The translations under genes and the position numbers were made by a program. The notes under the pieces were generated by a model that was given only the letters and a program-made list of their open reading frames with translations, ran no database searches and was not told the DNA's origin. Positions 25,662 to 33,262 of a stretch of 64,000 nt of DNA are shown one piece after another (position 1 is the first letter of the stretch; every line of letters begins with the position of its first letter). The stretch is from an uncultured Lachnospiraceae bacterium (lineage in GTDB: Bacteria; Bacillota; Clostridia; Lachnospirales; Lachnospiraceae). The DNA lies in NCBI GenBank assembly GCA_910587765.1, contig CAJUNR010000003.1, positions 1 to 64,000 of the forward strand. Direction: 5' to 3'.

Positions 25662-26666
25662 ATGATTGAGACAAATTTAGCGCAGACAATCAATGTTGTA
25701 AATGACCAGGGTTCTGTATATGATACAAATGTAAAATATTTACTTGCGGACAAGCAGATACTGTCACGCATTTTAAAGTATACCGTTGAGGAGTTTCAGA
25801 AGATGGATATTGAAGATATCCTTGGCTGCATTGGTGATGATATAGAAATAGGGTCGAGACCGGTTGATGCAGGACTTTCTAATCTTGGACGGGTGAAAGG
25901 AGCAGCAACGGAAGATAATATTCCGGGAGAGGGCATTATCTATTATGATATCCGCTTTACTGCATACCTCAAGGAAAAAGAGATGAAGATTCTGATCAAC
26001 ATTGAGGCGCAGAAGTCAAAGGATTCCGGTAAACTGGGATACCATTTGGAGAACAGGATCGTATTCTATCTTGCAAGAATGATTTCGGCACAGAAACAGA
26101 CAGAATTTTTCCACAGTGACTTTGATAACTTGAAAAAAGTCCGAAGTATCTGGATATGTATGGACAGCGGGGAAACAGAAGATTCTATCGAAGAAATTTG
26201 TTTTGACAGAAAAACAATTTTTGGGAATAAGAGAAATTCATATCATATGGATCTGATGAAAGGCATTATTGTCAATATCAGGAGCAGGGCGGATAGTTCT
26301 TCTGGAAAAGCTGTGAAGAAGTCTCAGAATGTGTTGATAGCTATGCTGGAAGAGTTGGTTTCCAGGAAGGACGCATCAGAGAAGAAACGTATATTGGCAG
26401 ATGAATATGGAATGACAATGACTGCTGAATTGGAAAGGAGAATCCAGATTATGTGTAATTGGTCAGAAGCTATTATAGAACGGGAAAGAATGGATGCAAG
26501 AAGAGAAGCAAGGATAGATGCAAGAAGAGAAGCAAGGATAGAGGCAAGAATAGAGGCTCTTGAGAAAATGATCAGAGTTAATATTACAAGAGAGCAGATA
26601 CTATCTATGGGATATACGGAAGAGGAATATAAAAAAGCAGAGAGCGCATTATATGCAAATGCTTAG
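25662..26666 (+). CDS. PD-(D/E)XK nuclease family transposase-like protein (Rpn type)
   Basis: 334 residues, AAAGGAAAGCC ahead of the ATG. It matches the many-copy clostridial family annotated as PD-(D/E)XK nuclease family transposase. Opening residues read NDQGSVYDTNVKYLLADKQI; the active-site core has an Asp in IIYYDIRF and then ILINIEAQK (about 125-133), a D...E-x-Q/K pattern. A charged helical segment with a tandem DARREARI repeat and a C-terminal MGYTEEEY motif follow. Related Rpn proteins are DNA endonucleases that promote recombination. No terminal inverted repeats were seen. Confidence 0.8.
   Translation: MIETNLAQTINVVNDQGSVYDTNVKYLLADKQILSRILKYTVEEFQKMDIEDILGCIGDDIEIGSRPVDAGLSNLGRVKGAATEDNIPGEGIIYYDIRFTAYLKEKEMKILINIEAQKSKDSGKLGYHLENRIVFYLARMISAQKQTEFFHSDFDNLKKVRSIWICMDSGETEDSIEEICFDRKTIFGNKRNSYHMDLMKGIIVNIRSRADSSSGKAVKKSQNVLIAMLEELVSRKDASEKKRILADEYGMTMTAELERRIQIMCNWSEAIIERERMDARREARIDARREARIEARIEALEKMIRVNITREQILSMGYTEEEYKKAESALYANA
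26493..26540 (+). repeat. 24-base tandem repeat, two exact copies
   Basis: GATGCAAGAAGAGAAGCAAG plus GATA is repeated twice with no change, then partly a third time. In frame it encodes DARREARI twice. It may vary in copy number. Confidence 0.85.
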
Positions 26667-26705
26667 ACGCAGATGCTGTAACAGGGACAAGTCAGGAGAA
26701 TAATT

Positions 26706-26764
26706 ATCCCCCGCGGGAATCCGGCGCCGGTTTTGCCGGATGCTTCCCGCAGGGGATATTTTTT
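26706..26764. terminator. Terminator shared by convergent genes
   Basis: ATCCCCCGCGGGAATCC pairs with GCTTCCCGCAGGGGAT, with an inner CCGGCGCCGG/GCCGG element, followed by ATTTTTTG on the plus strand. It lies between the transposase-like gene and the convergent protease gene. Confidence 0.75.
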
Positions 26765-26788
26765 GAGCGGATACGGATGTCGGACGCG

Positions 26789-27325
26789 CTACACCATCGT
26801 CAGCAGATTCGGAATCAGCATGGCGACCGCCGCCGCGTAGACCAGATCCAGCCAGAAGACGGAACCGAAAGCCCCGAGATAGATCAGCCCGATGACCGGG
26901 GCGGACAGGATCTTCGGGAGCAGTCCCACGTTTTGATTTTTGAGAATATGGTCTACCATGTTCCGGGCGTCGCCGGTGCTCGGGAAGGCGTGCATCAGAA
27001 TCGAAAAGCCGAGCCATGCGAGCAGCAGATTCAGCGGATTGGCGTATTCCCGGAACTTTATGACCGGCACCGCGACAGGCGTCAGCAGAAGCAGTCCCAG
27101 CAGCGTGTTGATCAGGAAGGGTCCCGTAGAAACGAGAAATACTTTGAGAGGATCCTCGGAGGCCTCGTGCTCCACGAAACCGCAGGGATTTCCGATGCGG
27201 AAGTAGACCACCCGGAAAACCGGGATGCGCAGAAACCGGCAGAAGATCTGATGTGCAAACTCATGGACTGCAATTCCGGGAAAGGTGACAATGGAGATCA
27301 CAATTCCCAGTCCTGGAATAATCAT
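26789..27325 (-). CDS. Membrane metalloprotease of M50 type (HExxH)
   Basis: 178 residues, mostly membrane helices. The zinc motif HEFAH is at residues 21-25, within the first hydrophobic segment, as in M50/site-2-like and DUF3267 proteases. Later helices include VSTGPFLINTLLGLLLLTP and PKILSAPVIGLIYLGAFG. A later Asp in STGDARNM could be the third zinc ligand. Its ATG overlaps the stop of the upstream TPR gene by four bases, so the two are translationally coupled. Substrate unknown. Confidence 0.75.
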   Translation of the reverse strand: MIIPGLGIVISIVTFPGIAVHEFAHQIFCRFLRIPVFRVVYFRIGNPCGFVEHEASEDPLKVFLVSTGPFLINTLLGLLLLTPVAVPVIKFREYANPLNLLLAWLGFSILMHAFPSTGDARNMVDHILKNQNVGLLPKILSAPVIGLIYLGAFGSVFWLDLVYAAAVAMLIPNLLTMV

Positions 27326-28389
27326 GGCGTTTCCTCCTCTATGTAGTATTCCCGGAGCGTGATCTCTCCGTTCAGAAGCGCTTCTGTGTCTTCCTCTGCC
27401 GGCGTGCCGGCCTCCTGCATCTCCTGCTTGATCTGACGGGCTTCCTCCATCCTGCCGTTTTCAGACAGCGCGATCAGATAGGTATCCCGGACATAGGTTG
27501 CGTCCGGACTGCTTTCATAGGCGGTTTGGGCCCAGGTAAGGGCTTCCTGCGTTTCCCCGTCCAGCAGCTTCAGGATTGCCATGCCCCTGCAGGCCAGAGC
27601 GTGTTTTTTTTCGTACCGAAGCACCTGTTCATAGTAAGCTTTCGCTCCTTCGAGATCTCCGTCTCTTCGCAGTCTCGTACCGAGATCTGCCATGGCGGTA
27701 AAATCCATGGGATTTTCCTCGAGACAGTTTTGCAGGCAGGCCTTGTACTCCTGCGGATCTTCGGAAAACTGTGCTTTATAGTACCAGATCAGAGGCTTCC
27801 ACATCTTCGGATCGCGATTCAGTTCGTCCAGCTTTTCCCGGATAATGACGGCGAGGAGTTCCTGGTCCGTCTCTTCGCCCAGGCGGTCGGACAGCGCCTG
27901 CAGTTCGTCCAGCGTATCATAATAAGAATTAAGGACATTCTGGTAATGAACCATCTCGCCGTAGGTGACATCCGACAGAGACTTGCCTGCCAGATAAGTA
28001 TTCATACAGTATGCAGCATAATCATAGCAGCCGTAATCCATGGAAAGCGTCACCAGACGGACGGCGAGATCCGTGGAATGCGGATGCTTTTTCGCGACCT
28101 GCTCCAGATTTGATAAAGTGTCGTAAAGCATTCCCTGTTCAATCTGTTTCTCCGCCGTGGCATAGATCCGGTAATCCGACAGATCCGCCGGCATCCTGAG
28201 ATATGCGATAACGGTAAGAATCAGGACGATCGGTGCGAAGAGGAAAAAGAACCAGGGAATCGGGTAGCGGATGGCCTGTTCCCGGCATCTTGTGCAGAGC
28301 CGGGAGTGAGGGTTTTCTGTCGTGTCTGCGGGCGCCTGACGGCACATCTCACAGTCGAAGAGTTCGTCAAAGAGATCCTGTTCTTCCAT
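27322..28389 (-). CDS. Membrane-anchored TPR protein with N-terminal zinc ribbon
   Basis: 355 residues from the ATG at 28389 (AAGGAG eleven bases upstream). The N terminus has paired cysteines (CEMC and LCTRC, about 14-37), a zinc-ribbon pattern. One membrane helix follows (about 45-64, WFFFLFAPIVLILTVIAYL). The rest is a string of TPR-like helical repeats (for example DLGTRLRRDGDLEGAKAYYE and AILKLLDGETQEALTWAQ). It overlaps the M50 protease gene, so the TPR part may present substrates or assemble a complex (inference). I know no specific name. Confidence 0.72.
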   Translation of the reverse strand: MEEQDLFDELFDCEMCRQAPADTTENPHSRLCTRCREQAIRYPIPWFFFLFAPIVLILTVIAYLRMPADLSDYRIYATAEKQIEQGMLYDTLSNLEQVAKKHPHSTDLAVRLVTLSMDYGCYDYAAYCMNTYLAGKSLSDVTYGEMVHYQNVLNSYYDTLDELQALSDRLGEETDQELLAVIIREKLDELNRDPKMWKPLIWYYKAQFSEDPQEYKACLQNCLEENPMDFTAMADLGTRLRRDGDLEGAKAYYEQVLRYEKKHALACRGMAILKLLDGETQEALTWAQTAYESSPDATYVRDTYLIALSENGRMEEARQIKQEMQEAGTPAEEDTEALLNGEITLREYYIEEETP

Positions 28390-28418
28390 AATCGGTGTCA
28401 CTCCTTATCTGTGCCGGG

Positions 28419-29222
28419 TCAGCAGGGCTGAAAGGAAAAACGGTAGTCCCGCGCTTCCTTTGCCGGCAGATACTGTACATACTTTTTCTCCAGTAAATTG
28501 GTGTTCGGCACCTGATCCATCGTACCGCCGCACCAGGGTTCGATGCAGAGAAACGGCGCGTCCTTTTTGATCGGCGTCCAGAAAGCGACGGTTTCATAAT
28601 CCGGGAAATCGAAGCGGATTCCTTTCTCGGTACACTGATGGATCAGCTTAACCGTACGGTGGGCCAGATGTTCGTAGAGGACGGCATCGTGATCAAACAG
28701 TGGATACCGAAGATGCAGATCCTCCACATTCTCATCCTCAAAACGGAGCAGGTATTCGGTGAAATGCTCCCCTTCTTCCATCGGACAGAAGAAAGCCGGA
28801 TGCCCGCCGATTAGAAACGGCATCTCTTCCGCGCCGTTGTTGACGACGCGGTAAACGGCGCACAGCGAAGGCCCTTCCAGACGGAATGTGACGGAGAAGG
28901 TAAAATCATAAGGATAGACGGAGGAAGTAAAATCGGTGGCGCCGGTGGAAAGGACGACATAGTCGCTGCCCTGTTCGGTTATCTCAAAGTCCGCGTCTTT
29001 TACAAAACCATGCCGCGGGATGTCATAAGCCTTCCCGTGAATCACGACGGCCTGCGGTACGGCGCCGATGTACGGAAACAGAACCGGCGATGTCTTCGGC
29101 CAGTAGGCGGGATCCTTCTGCCAGAGATATTCTTTGCCGGCGGCGGTTTTGTAGGACAGAAGCTCGGCGCCCAGCGTCCGGCATACGGCAGATGCATATT
29201 CATTTTTAATTGTGATGTTCAT
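28419..29222 (-). CDS. Aldose 1-epimerase family protein
   Basis: 267 residues from the ATG at 29222 (GGGGAA ahead). The family interconverts anomers of hexoses. Typical segments are RTLGAELLSYKT, WQKDPAYWPKTSPVLFPYIG (about 36-55), IPRHGFVKDADFEI (catalytic-type His, about 70-83) and GGHPAFFCPMEEGE. It most resembles the LacX-like subgroup. It is not next to the gal operon; the downstream neighbours are the TPR and M50 genes. Confidence 0.88.
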   Translation of the reverse strand: MNITIKNEYASAVCRTLGAELLSYKTAAGKEYLWQKDPAYWPKTSPVLFPYIGAVPQAVVIHGKAYDIPRHGFVKDADFEITEQGSDYVVLSTGATDFTSSVYPYDFTFSVTFRLEGPSLCAVYRVVNNGAEEMPFLIGGHPAFFCPMEEGEHFTEYLLRFEDENVEDLHLRYPLFDHDAVLYEHLAHRTVKLIHQCTEKGIRFDFPDYETVAFWTPIKKDAPFLCIEPWCGGTMDQVPNTNLLEKKYVQYLPAKEARDYRFSFQPC

Positions 29223-29324
29223 GGTATGTTCCCCTATCTGCATAAATTTGTCCGGCCGGGCGGAACCGGCCGGCGGACCTGCATTTATTATAACAATTTT
29301 TCGCCTCCTTAGCAATTCTCAAAT

Positions 29325-29353
29325 TTGACTTCCCGGGCGGCGGACGGTATAAT
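29325..29353 (+). promoter_or_regulatory. Promoter for the DUF6472-like gene and fused ORF
   Basis: TTGACT, a 17-base spacer and consensus TATAAT. It gives a leader of about 85 bases with an imperfect inverted repeat (TCACATC/GATGTGA). Confidence 0.75.
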
Positions 29354-29444
29354 GAGTAATGGTCACATCCACGCCGGGCTGAAACCGATGTGAGTGTGAA
29401 AAATGATTCCTGTTCAGACAGAACGGTTCACGAGGAGGTTTGGA

Positions 29445-29627
29445 ATGAGTGCAGGGACAGACTGCGAAATGTGCAGTAATTATGTATATGACGAAGATTA
29501 TGAATATTATGTGTGCGAGATGGATCTGGACGAGGACGAGATGTACCGTTTCCTGAGCAGTTCTGTGTACAGCTGTCCGTATTTCCGCGCGGAGGATGAG
29601 TACCGGATTGTCAGAAAGCAGATGTGA
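29445..29627 (+). CDS. Small acidic Cys protein (DUF6472-like)
   Basis: 60 residues from the ATG at 29445, six bases after GAGGAGG. Features are CEMCSNYVYDEDYEYYVCEM near the start, DLDEDEMYRF and CPYFRAEDEY near the end; four cysteines and many Asp, Glu and Tyr. This fits the DUF6472 family seen in Lachnospiraceae, of unknown role and possibly metal-binding. Its stop overlaps the ribosome site of the next gene, so the two are coupled. Confidence 0.75.
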   Translation: MSAGTDCEMCSNYVYDEDYEYYVCEMDLDEDEMYRFLSSSVYSCPYFRAEDEYRIVRKQM

Positions 29628-29638
29628 GGAGGAAGAAC

Positions 29639-31486
29639 ATGCCGTTGGTTACATTGATCATTCCGGTGTACAATGCCGAAAAGTATCTGAGCCGCTGTCT
29701 GGACAGTGTGATGAGGCAGGAGTTCACGGATATGGAAGTCCTCCTTCTCAATGACGGGAGCCGGGATGGGAGTCTGAAAATCTGCCGGGAGTATGAAGAG
29801 AAAGACCTTCGTTTTCGGGTGATCGACAAAGAGAATACAGGCGTGTCGGACACCCGCAATGTGGGCATACGTCTGGCAGAGGGAAAATATCTCCAGTTTG
29901 CGGACAGCGACGACTGGCTGGCGGACGACGCGGTGGAGAGTATGGTTCGGGCCGCGGAGCGGGAAAACTGTGATTTTCTGATTGCGGATTTTTACCGGGT
30001 GAACAAAGACCGCTATGTGGAGAAAAAGCATATCCGCCGGACGGATGTGATGAAGCGGGAAGAATTTGCCATGGAGATGGCGAAGAAGCCGGCGGACTAT
30101 TATTACGGAGTCATGTGGAACAAGCTGTACCGCCGGGAGCTCGTCCGGCGGCATGGACTTTTCTGCGACACGTCCATGAACTGGTGCGAGGATTTCCTGT
30201 TTAATCTGGGCTGCATCCGCTATGCCGATCGTTTCCTCGCGCTGCAAAAACCGGTCTATTACTATATGAAGCGGAAGGGAAGTCTGGTGTCCAAGGAGGC
30301 GGTGTCCGCGGATGCGGTGCGGGTGCGCTTCGAGCTGCTGGAGAAGTACAGAGCCCTGTACCAGAGTATGGGGCTTTATGAGGAGCATAAGCTGAAGATC
30401 AACTCCTATATTGTGGCGATCTGCAGGGACGGGGGCGCGGGGAGGATGAATCCGGGCCGGCAGAAGCTTCCGCGGGAGGATGTGATACTGGACGGGGAAA
30501 AATCCCGTTATCAGCATGTAGAGCATACCTTTCGTCCGGTTTATGATCAGGATTCGGAGATTCTGATTCTGGGGACGTTTCCGTCGGTGAAATCCAGAGA
30601 ACAGAATTTTTATTACGGTCATCCTCAGAACCGGTTCTGGAAAGTGCTCGCGCGGCTGACACGGGAGGAACTGCCGGAGACGGTTGAGGAGAAAAAGGCC
30701 ATGCTTCTGAAGCATCATATCGCTGTCTGGGATGTGGTCGCCGCCTGCGATATTATTGGTTCCAGCGACAGCAGCATCAAAAACGTGGTTCCCGCGGATC
30801 TTCCGCAGATCCTCGGGAACAGCCGTATCCGCAGAATCTATGCCAACGGAGAGAAAGCGCACCGTCTGTATCGGAAATACTGTGAAAAAGAAACGGGCAT
30901 GGAGGCAGTCAAACTTCCGTCCTCCAGTCCGGCCAATGCGGTCTTTACGCTGGACCGGCTGACGGAGGCATGGGGAGAGCGGATCTGCGGCAGCGGAATA
31001 TCGAACAGAAAAGAGGAGAAAAAGATGGCATTTGAGAGAGCAAAGGAGCATTTAAAACAGTTCGGACTGGAAGAACGGATCATGGTATTTGACACTTCCA
31101 GCGCCACGGTGGAGCTGGCGGCGGAGGCGGTGGGCTGTGAACCGGCCAGAATCGCCAAGACGCTGTCCTTTCAGGTGGAGGACGGCTGCGTTCTGATCGT
31201 GGCGGCCGGAGATGCCAGGATCGACAACCGGAAGTACAAGGCCCGGTTTCACACGAAAGCAAAGATGCTCACGTTTGACGAAGTGGAGCAGATGACCGGC
31301 CACACGGTGGGCGGCGTATGCCCGTTCGGCGTGAAAGAGGGCGTGAAAGTCTACCTGGACGAATCGCTGAGACGGTTTGAGAAGGTGTATCCGGCCTGCG
31401 GGAGCAGCAGCAGCGCGGTGGAACTGACACTGCCCGAACTCGAGCGCGCTTCCGGGTGCGAAGAGTGGATCGACGTATGTAAGTAG
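29639..31486 (+). CDS. Three-domain fusion: GT2 glycosyltransferase, UDG-type DNA glycosylase, YbaK-type deacylase
   Basis: 615 residues in one frame (ATG at 29639 after GAGGAGG). Residues 1-260 are a family 2 glycosyltransferase: VTLIIPVYNAEKYLSRCLDS, LNDGSRDGS, ADSDDW. Residues 285-455 match the uracil-DNA-glycosylase superfamily group called DNA-deoxyinosine glycosylase: ILILGTFPSVKSREQNFYYG, HPQNRFWKVL and LPSSSPANA. Residues 463-615 are a full YbaK/EbsC domain (aminoacyl-tRNA deacylase): FDTSSATVELAAEA, CVLIVAAGDARIDNRK, GGVCPFG. These are normally separate proteins. No stop separates them, but AGAGGAG precedes an internal ATG at 31025. Confidence 0.8.
   Translation: MPLVTLIIPVYNAEKYLSRCLDSVMRQEFTDMEVLLLNDGSRDGSLKICREYEEKDLRFRVIDKENTGVSDTRNVGIRLAEGKYLQFADSDDWLADDAVESMVRAAERENCDFLIADFYRVNKDRYVEKKHIRRTDVMKREEFAMEMAKKPADYYYGVMWNKLYRRELVRRHGLFCDTSMNWCEDFLFNLGCIRYADRFLALQKPVYYYMKRKGSLVSKEAVSADAVRVRFELLEKYRALYQSMGLYEEHKLKINSYIVAICRDGGAGRMNPGRQKLPREDVILDGEKSRYQHVEHTFRPVYDQDSEILILGTFPSVKSREQNFYYGHPQNRFWKVLARLTREELPETVEEKKAMLLKHHIAVWDVVAACDIIGSSDSSIKNVVPADLPQILGNSRIRRIYANGEKAHRLYRKYCEKETGMEAVKLPSSSPANAVFTLDRLTEAWGERICGSGISNRKEEKKMAFERAKEHLKQFGLEERIMVFDTSSATVELAAEAVGCEPARIAKTLSFQVEDGCVLIVAAGDARIDNRKYKARFHTKAKMLTFDEVEQMTGHTVGGVCPFGVKEGVKVYLDESLRRFEKVYPACGSSSSAVELTLPELERASGCEEWIDVCK
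31025..31486 (+). other. Internal start giving a stand-alone YbaK/EbsC deacylase
   Basis: AGAGGAGAAAAAG lies directly before the ATG at 31025, in frame inside the fused ORF. Translation from here gives 153 residues, exactly the length of a free YbaK/EbsC protein, which hydrolyses mischarged tRNA such as Cys-tRNA(Pro). The deacylase is probably made at least partly as a separate protein. Confidence 0.6.
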
Positions 31487-31578
31487 GGCGCTTCGCAGTA
31501 GAGAACAGCAGGTGGTTCTGCGTCTGGAAGGAGAACCGCCCGGATAGAGAGAGGATCAGGGACAGGAGGAAAGAGAGA

Positions 31579-32598
31579 ATGAACTATGATGAAGTAGTAA
31601 AAGCGGCGCGCGCCTGCATCGGGGATTCGTGCAAAGTCTGCAGTGTCTGCAACGGTATGGGCTGCAAAAACCGGATTCCGGGACCGGGGGCCAAAGGCGT
31701 GGGAGACACGGCGGTCCGCAATTATCAGAAATGGCAGGAGATCCGTGTGAACATGGACACTCTGCATGAGAACCGTCCGGCGGACACTTCCGTGGAACTG
31801 TTCGGGAGAACGTTCCGTTATCCCTTCTTTGCGGGGCCGGTCGGTGCGGTAGACATGCATTACAGTGATAAATATGATGATCCTGCGTATAATAACATAC
31901 TGGTAGATGCCTGTGCAAAGGCCGGTATCGTCGCGTTCACAGGGGACGGTATGAATCCGGAAGTGGTAAGAAGCGCCGCTGCGGCGATTGCGGCGGCGGG
32001 AGGAATGGGGATTCCGACCATCAAGCCGTGGAATCTTCAGACCATCCGGGAGAAGCTGGATCTGGTGAAGCAGGCGGGAGCGTTCGCCATCGCTATGGAT
32101 GTGGATGCTGCAGGGCTTCCGTTTCTGAAAAATTTCACACCGCCCGCGGGCAGCAAGACGGTGGACGAGCTCCGTGAGATCGCGCAGATGGCGGGCGTTC
32201 CCTTTATCGTGAAAGGAATCATGACGGGAAAAGCCGCCCGCAAGGCGGAGGAGGCGGGCGCCGCGGCCATCATCGTCTCGAACCACGGCGGCCGGGTACT
32301 GGACCAGTGTCCGGCGACGGCGGAAGTGCTTCCGGAAATTGTGGAGGCGGTCGGCGGCCGGATGAAGGTGCTGGTGGACGGAGGAATCCGCAGCGGCGTG
32401 GATGTTTTCAAGGCGCTGGCAATGGGCGCGGACGGTGTTCTCATTGCCCGTCCCTTTGTGACGGCCGTCTATGGCGGAGGAGCAGAAGGCGTACAGTGTT
32501 ATGTGGAGAAGCTGGGCGCCGAACTCGCCGATACCATGGCCATGTGCGGGGCATCTGCACTGAGCGGGATCTCCGGGGAGATGATCCGGAGACCTTAG
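31579..32598 (+). CDS. FMN-dependent alpha-hydroxy-acid dehydrogenase/oxidase
   Basis: 339 residues, GGAGG ahead of the ATG. It belongs to the lactate dehydrogenase / glycolate oxidase TIM-barrel family. The catalytic segment IIVSNHGGRVLDQCP (His and Arg, about 231-245) and FMN-phosphate loop VLVDGGIRSGVDVFKALAMG (about 263-282) are present, as is FIVKGIMTGKAA. The N terminus has an unusual Cys cluster (CKVCSVCNGMGCKNR, about 16-30) that may bind metal or an iron-sulfur centre, typical of clostridial members. Substrate unknown. Confidence 0.88.
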   Translation: MNYDEVVKAARACIGDSCKVCSVCNGMGCKNRIPGPGAKGVGDTAVRNYQKWQEIRVNMDTLHENRPADTSVELFGRTFRYPFFAGPVGAVDMHYSDKYDDPAYNNILVDACAKAGIVAFTGDGMNPEVVRSAAAAIAAAGGMGIPTIKPWNLQTIREKLDLVKQAGAFAIAMDVDAAGLPFLKNFTPPAGSKTVDELREIAQMAGVPFIVKGIMTGKAARKAEEAGAAAIIVSNHGGRVLDQCPATAEVLPEIVEAVGGRMKVLVDGGIRSGVDVFKALAMGADGVLIARPFVTAVYGGGAEGVQCYVEKLGAELADTMAMCGASALSGISGEMIRRP

Positions 32599-32632
32599 TC
32601 CCGAATTTTAATGGAATAAGGAGACCAGTGAG

Positions 32633-33166
32633 ATGGAACTGAAAGGAAGCAGGACGGAACAGAATCTGATCGCCGCGTTTGCGGGCGAGTCCGAGGCCAG
32701 GAACAAGTACACTTATTATGCGGAGCGTGCGCGGGAGAACGGTTATGAGCAGATCGCGAATCTGTTCGAGATCACCGCGGACAATGAGAAAGCTCATGCA
32801 AAACAGTGGTTTGAACTGCTCCATGGGATCGGTACCACAGAAGAGAATCTGAAGGATGCGGCAGCAGGCGAACACTTTGAGTGGAGCGAGATGTATGCAG
32901 ACTTTGCAAGAGAAGCGAAAGAGGAAGGTTTTACACAGATCGCCGCCAAATTTGAACTGGTGGCAAAGGTGGAGAAGGAACATGAGGAACGCTATCTGAA
33001 GCTTCTGGAAAATGTGGAGAACGGTTTCGTGTTCTCGAAGGAAGGCGATACGGTCTGGGTGTGCATCAACTGCGGTCACATCCATGTGGGAAAGACTGCT
33101 CCCAAAGTCTGTCCGGTGTGTTCCTATCCGCAGGGCTGGTTTGAAGAGAAGAAGGCGAATTATTAG
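32633..33166 (+). CDS. rbr: Rubrerythrin
   Basis: 177 residues, the usual small form. It reduces hydrogen peroxide in anaerobes through a di-iron centre. The ferritin-like part shows the iron-binding glutamates in AGESEARNKYTYYAERA and DNEKAHAKQWFELLHG, then REAKEEGFTQIA and KVEKEHEERY. The C-terminal rubredoxin-like domain has WVCINCGHIHVG (C-x2-C) and CPVCSYPQ (C-x2-C). It follows the FMN enzyme by 34 bases and ends at a hairpin terminator, so the two may be co-transcribed. Confidence 0.96.
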   Translation: MELKGSRTEQNLIAAFAGESEARNKYTYYAERARENGYEQIANLFEITADNEKAHAKQWFELLHGIGTTEENLKDAAAGEHFEWSEMYADFAREAKEEGFTQIAAKFELVAKVEKEHEERYLKLLENVENGFVFSKEGDTVWVCINCGHIHVGKTAPKVCPVCSYPQGWFEEKKANY

Positions 33167-33184
33167 AACAGAAAAAAGGAGCTT

Positions 33185-33215
33185 CGGGCAGGGAAGAATC
33201 CCTGCCCGATTTATG
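33185..33215 (+). terminator. Terminator after rubrerythrin
   Basis: CGGGCAGGGA, loop AGAA, TCCCTGCCCG, then a weak T run (ATTTATG). The hairpin is the same type as hairpin 2 of the dispersed repeat. Confidence 0.7.
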
Positions 33216-33262
33216 TATACGGGCAAATGAAAGAAGGATGTCAGCAGAGCCGGCGGGTGTGG
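33209..33262 (+). repeat. Degenerate copy B of the dispersed intergenic repeat
   Basis: TTTATGTATACGGGC, then AATGAAAGAAGG and TGTCAGCAGAGCCGGCGG, line up with TTTATGCACACGGGCGTCC, AGATGAAATA and TGTCAGCAAGCTGACGG of the full copies. The copy overlaps the last codons and TGA stop of the minus-strand hybrid kinase. Confidence 0.55.

Noticed and set aside
14557..26764. The three CCCGCGGGAATC hairpins as a mobile repeat family
   Set aside because: Each works as an ordinary terminator at a gene end and similarity is mostly limited to the stem, so a shared terminator style explains them.
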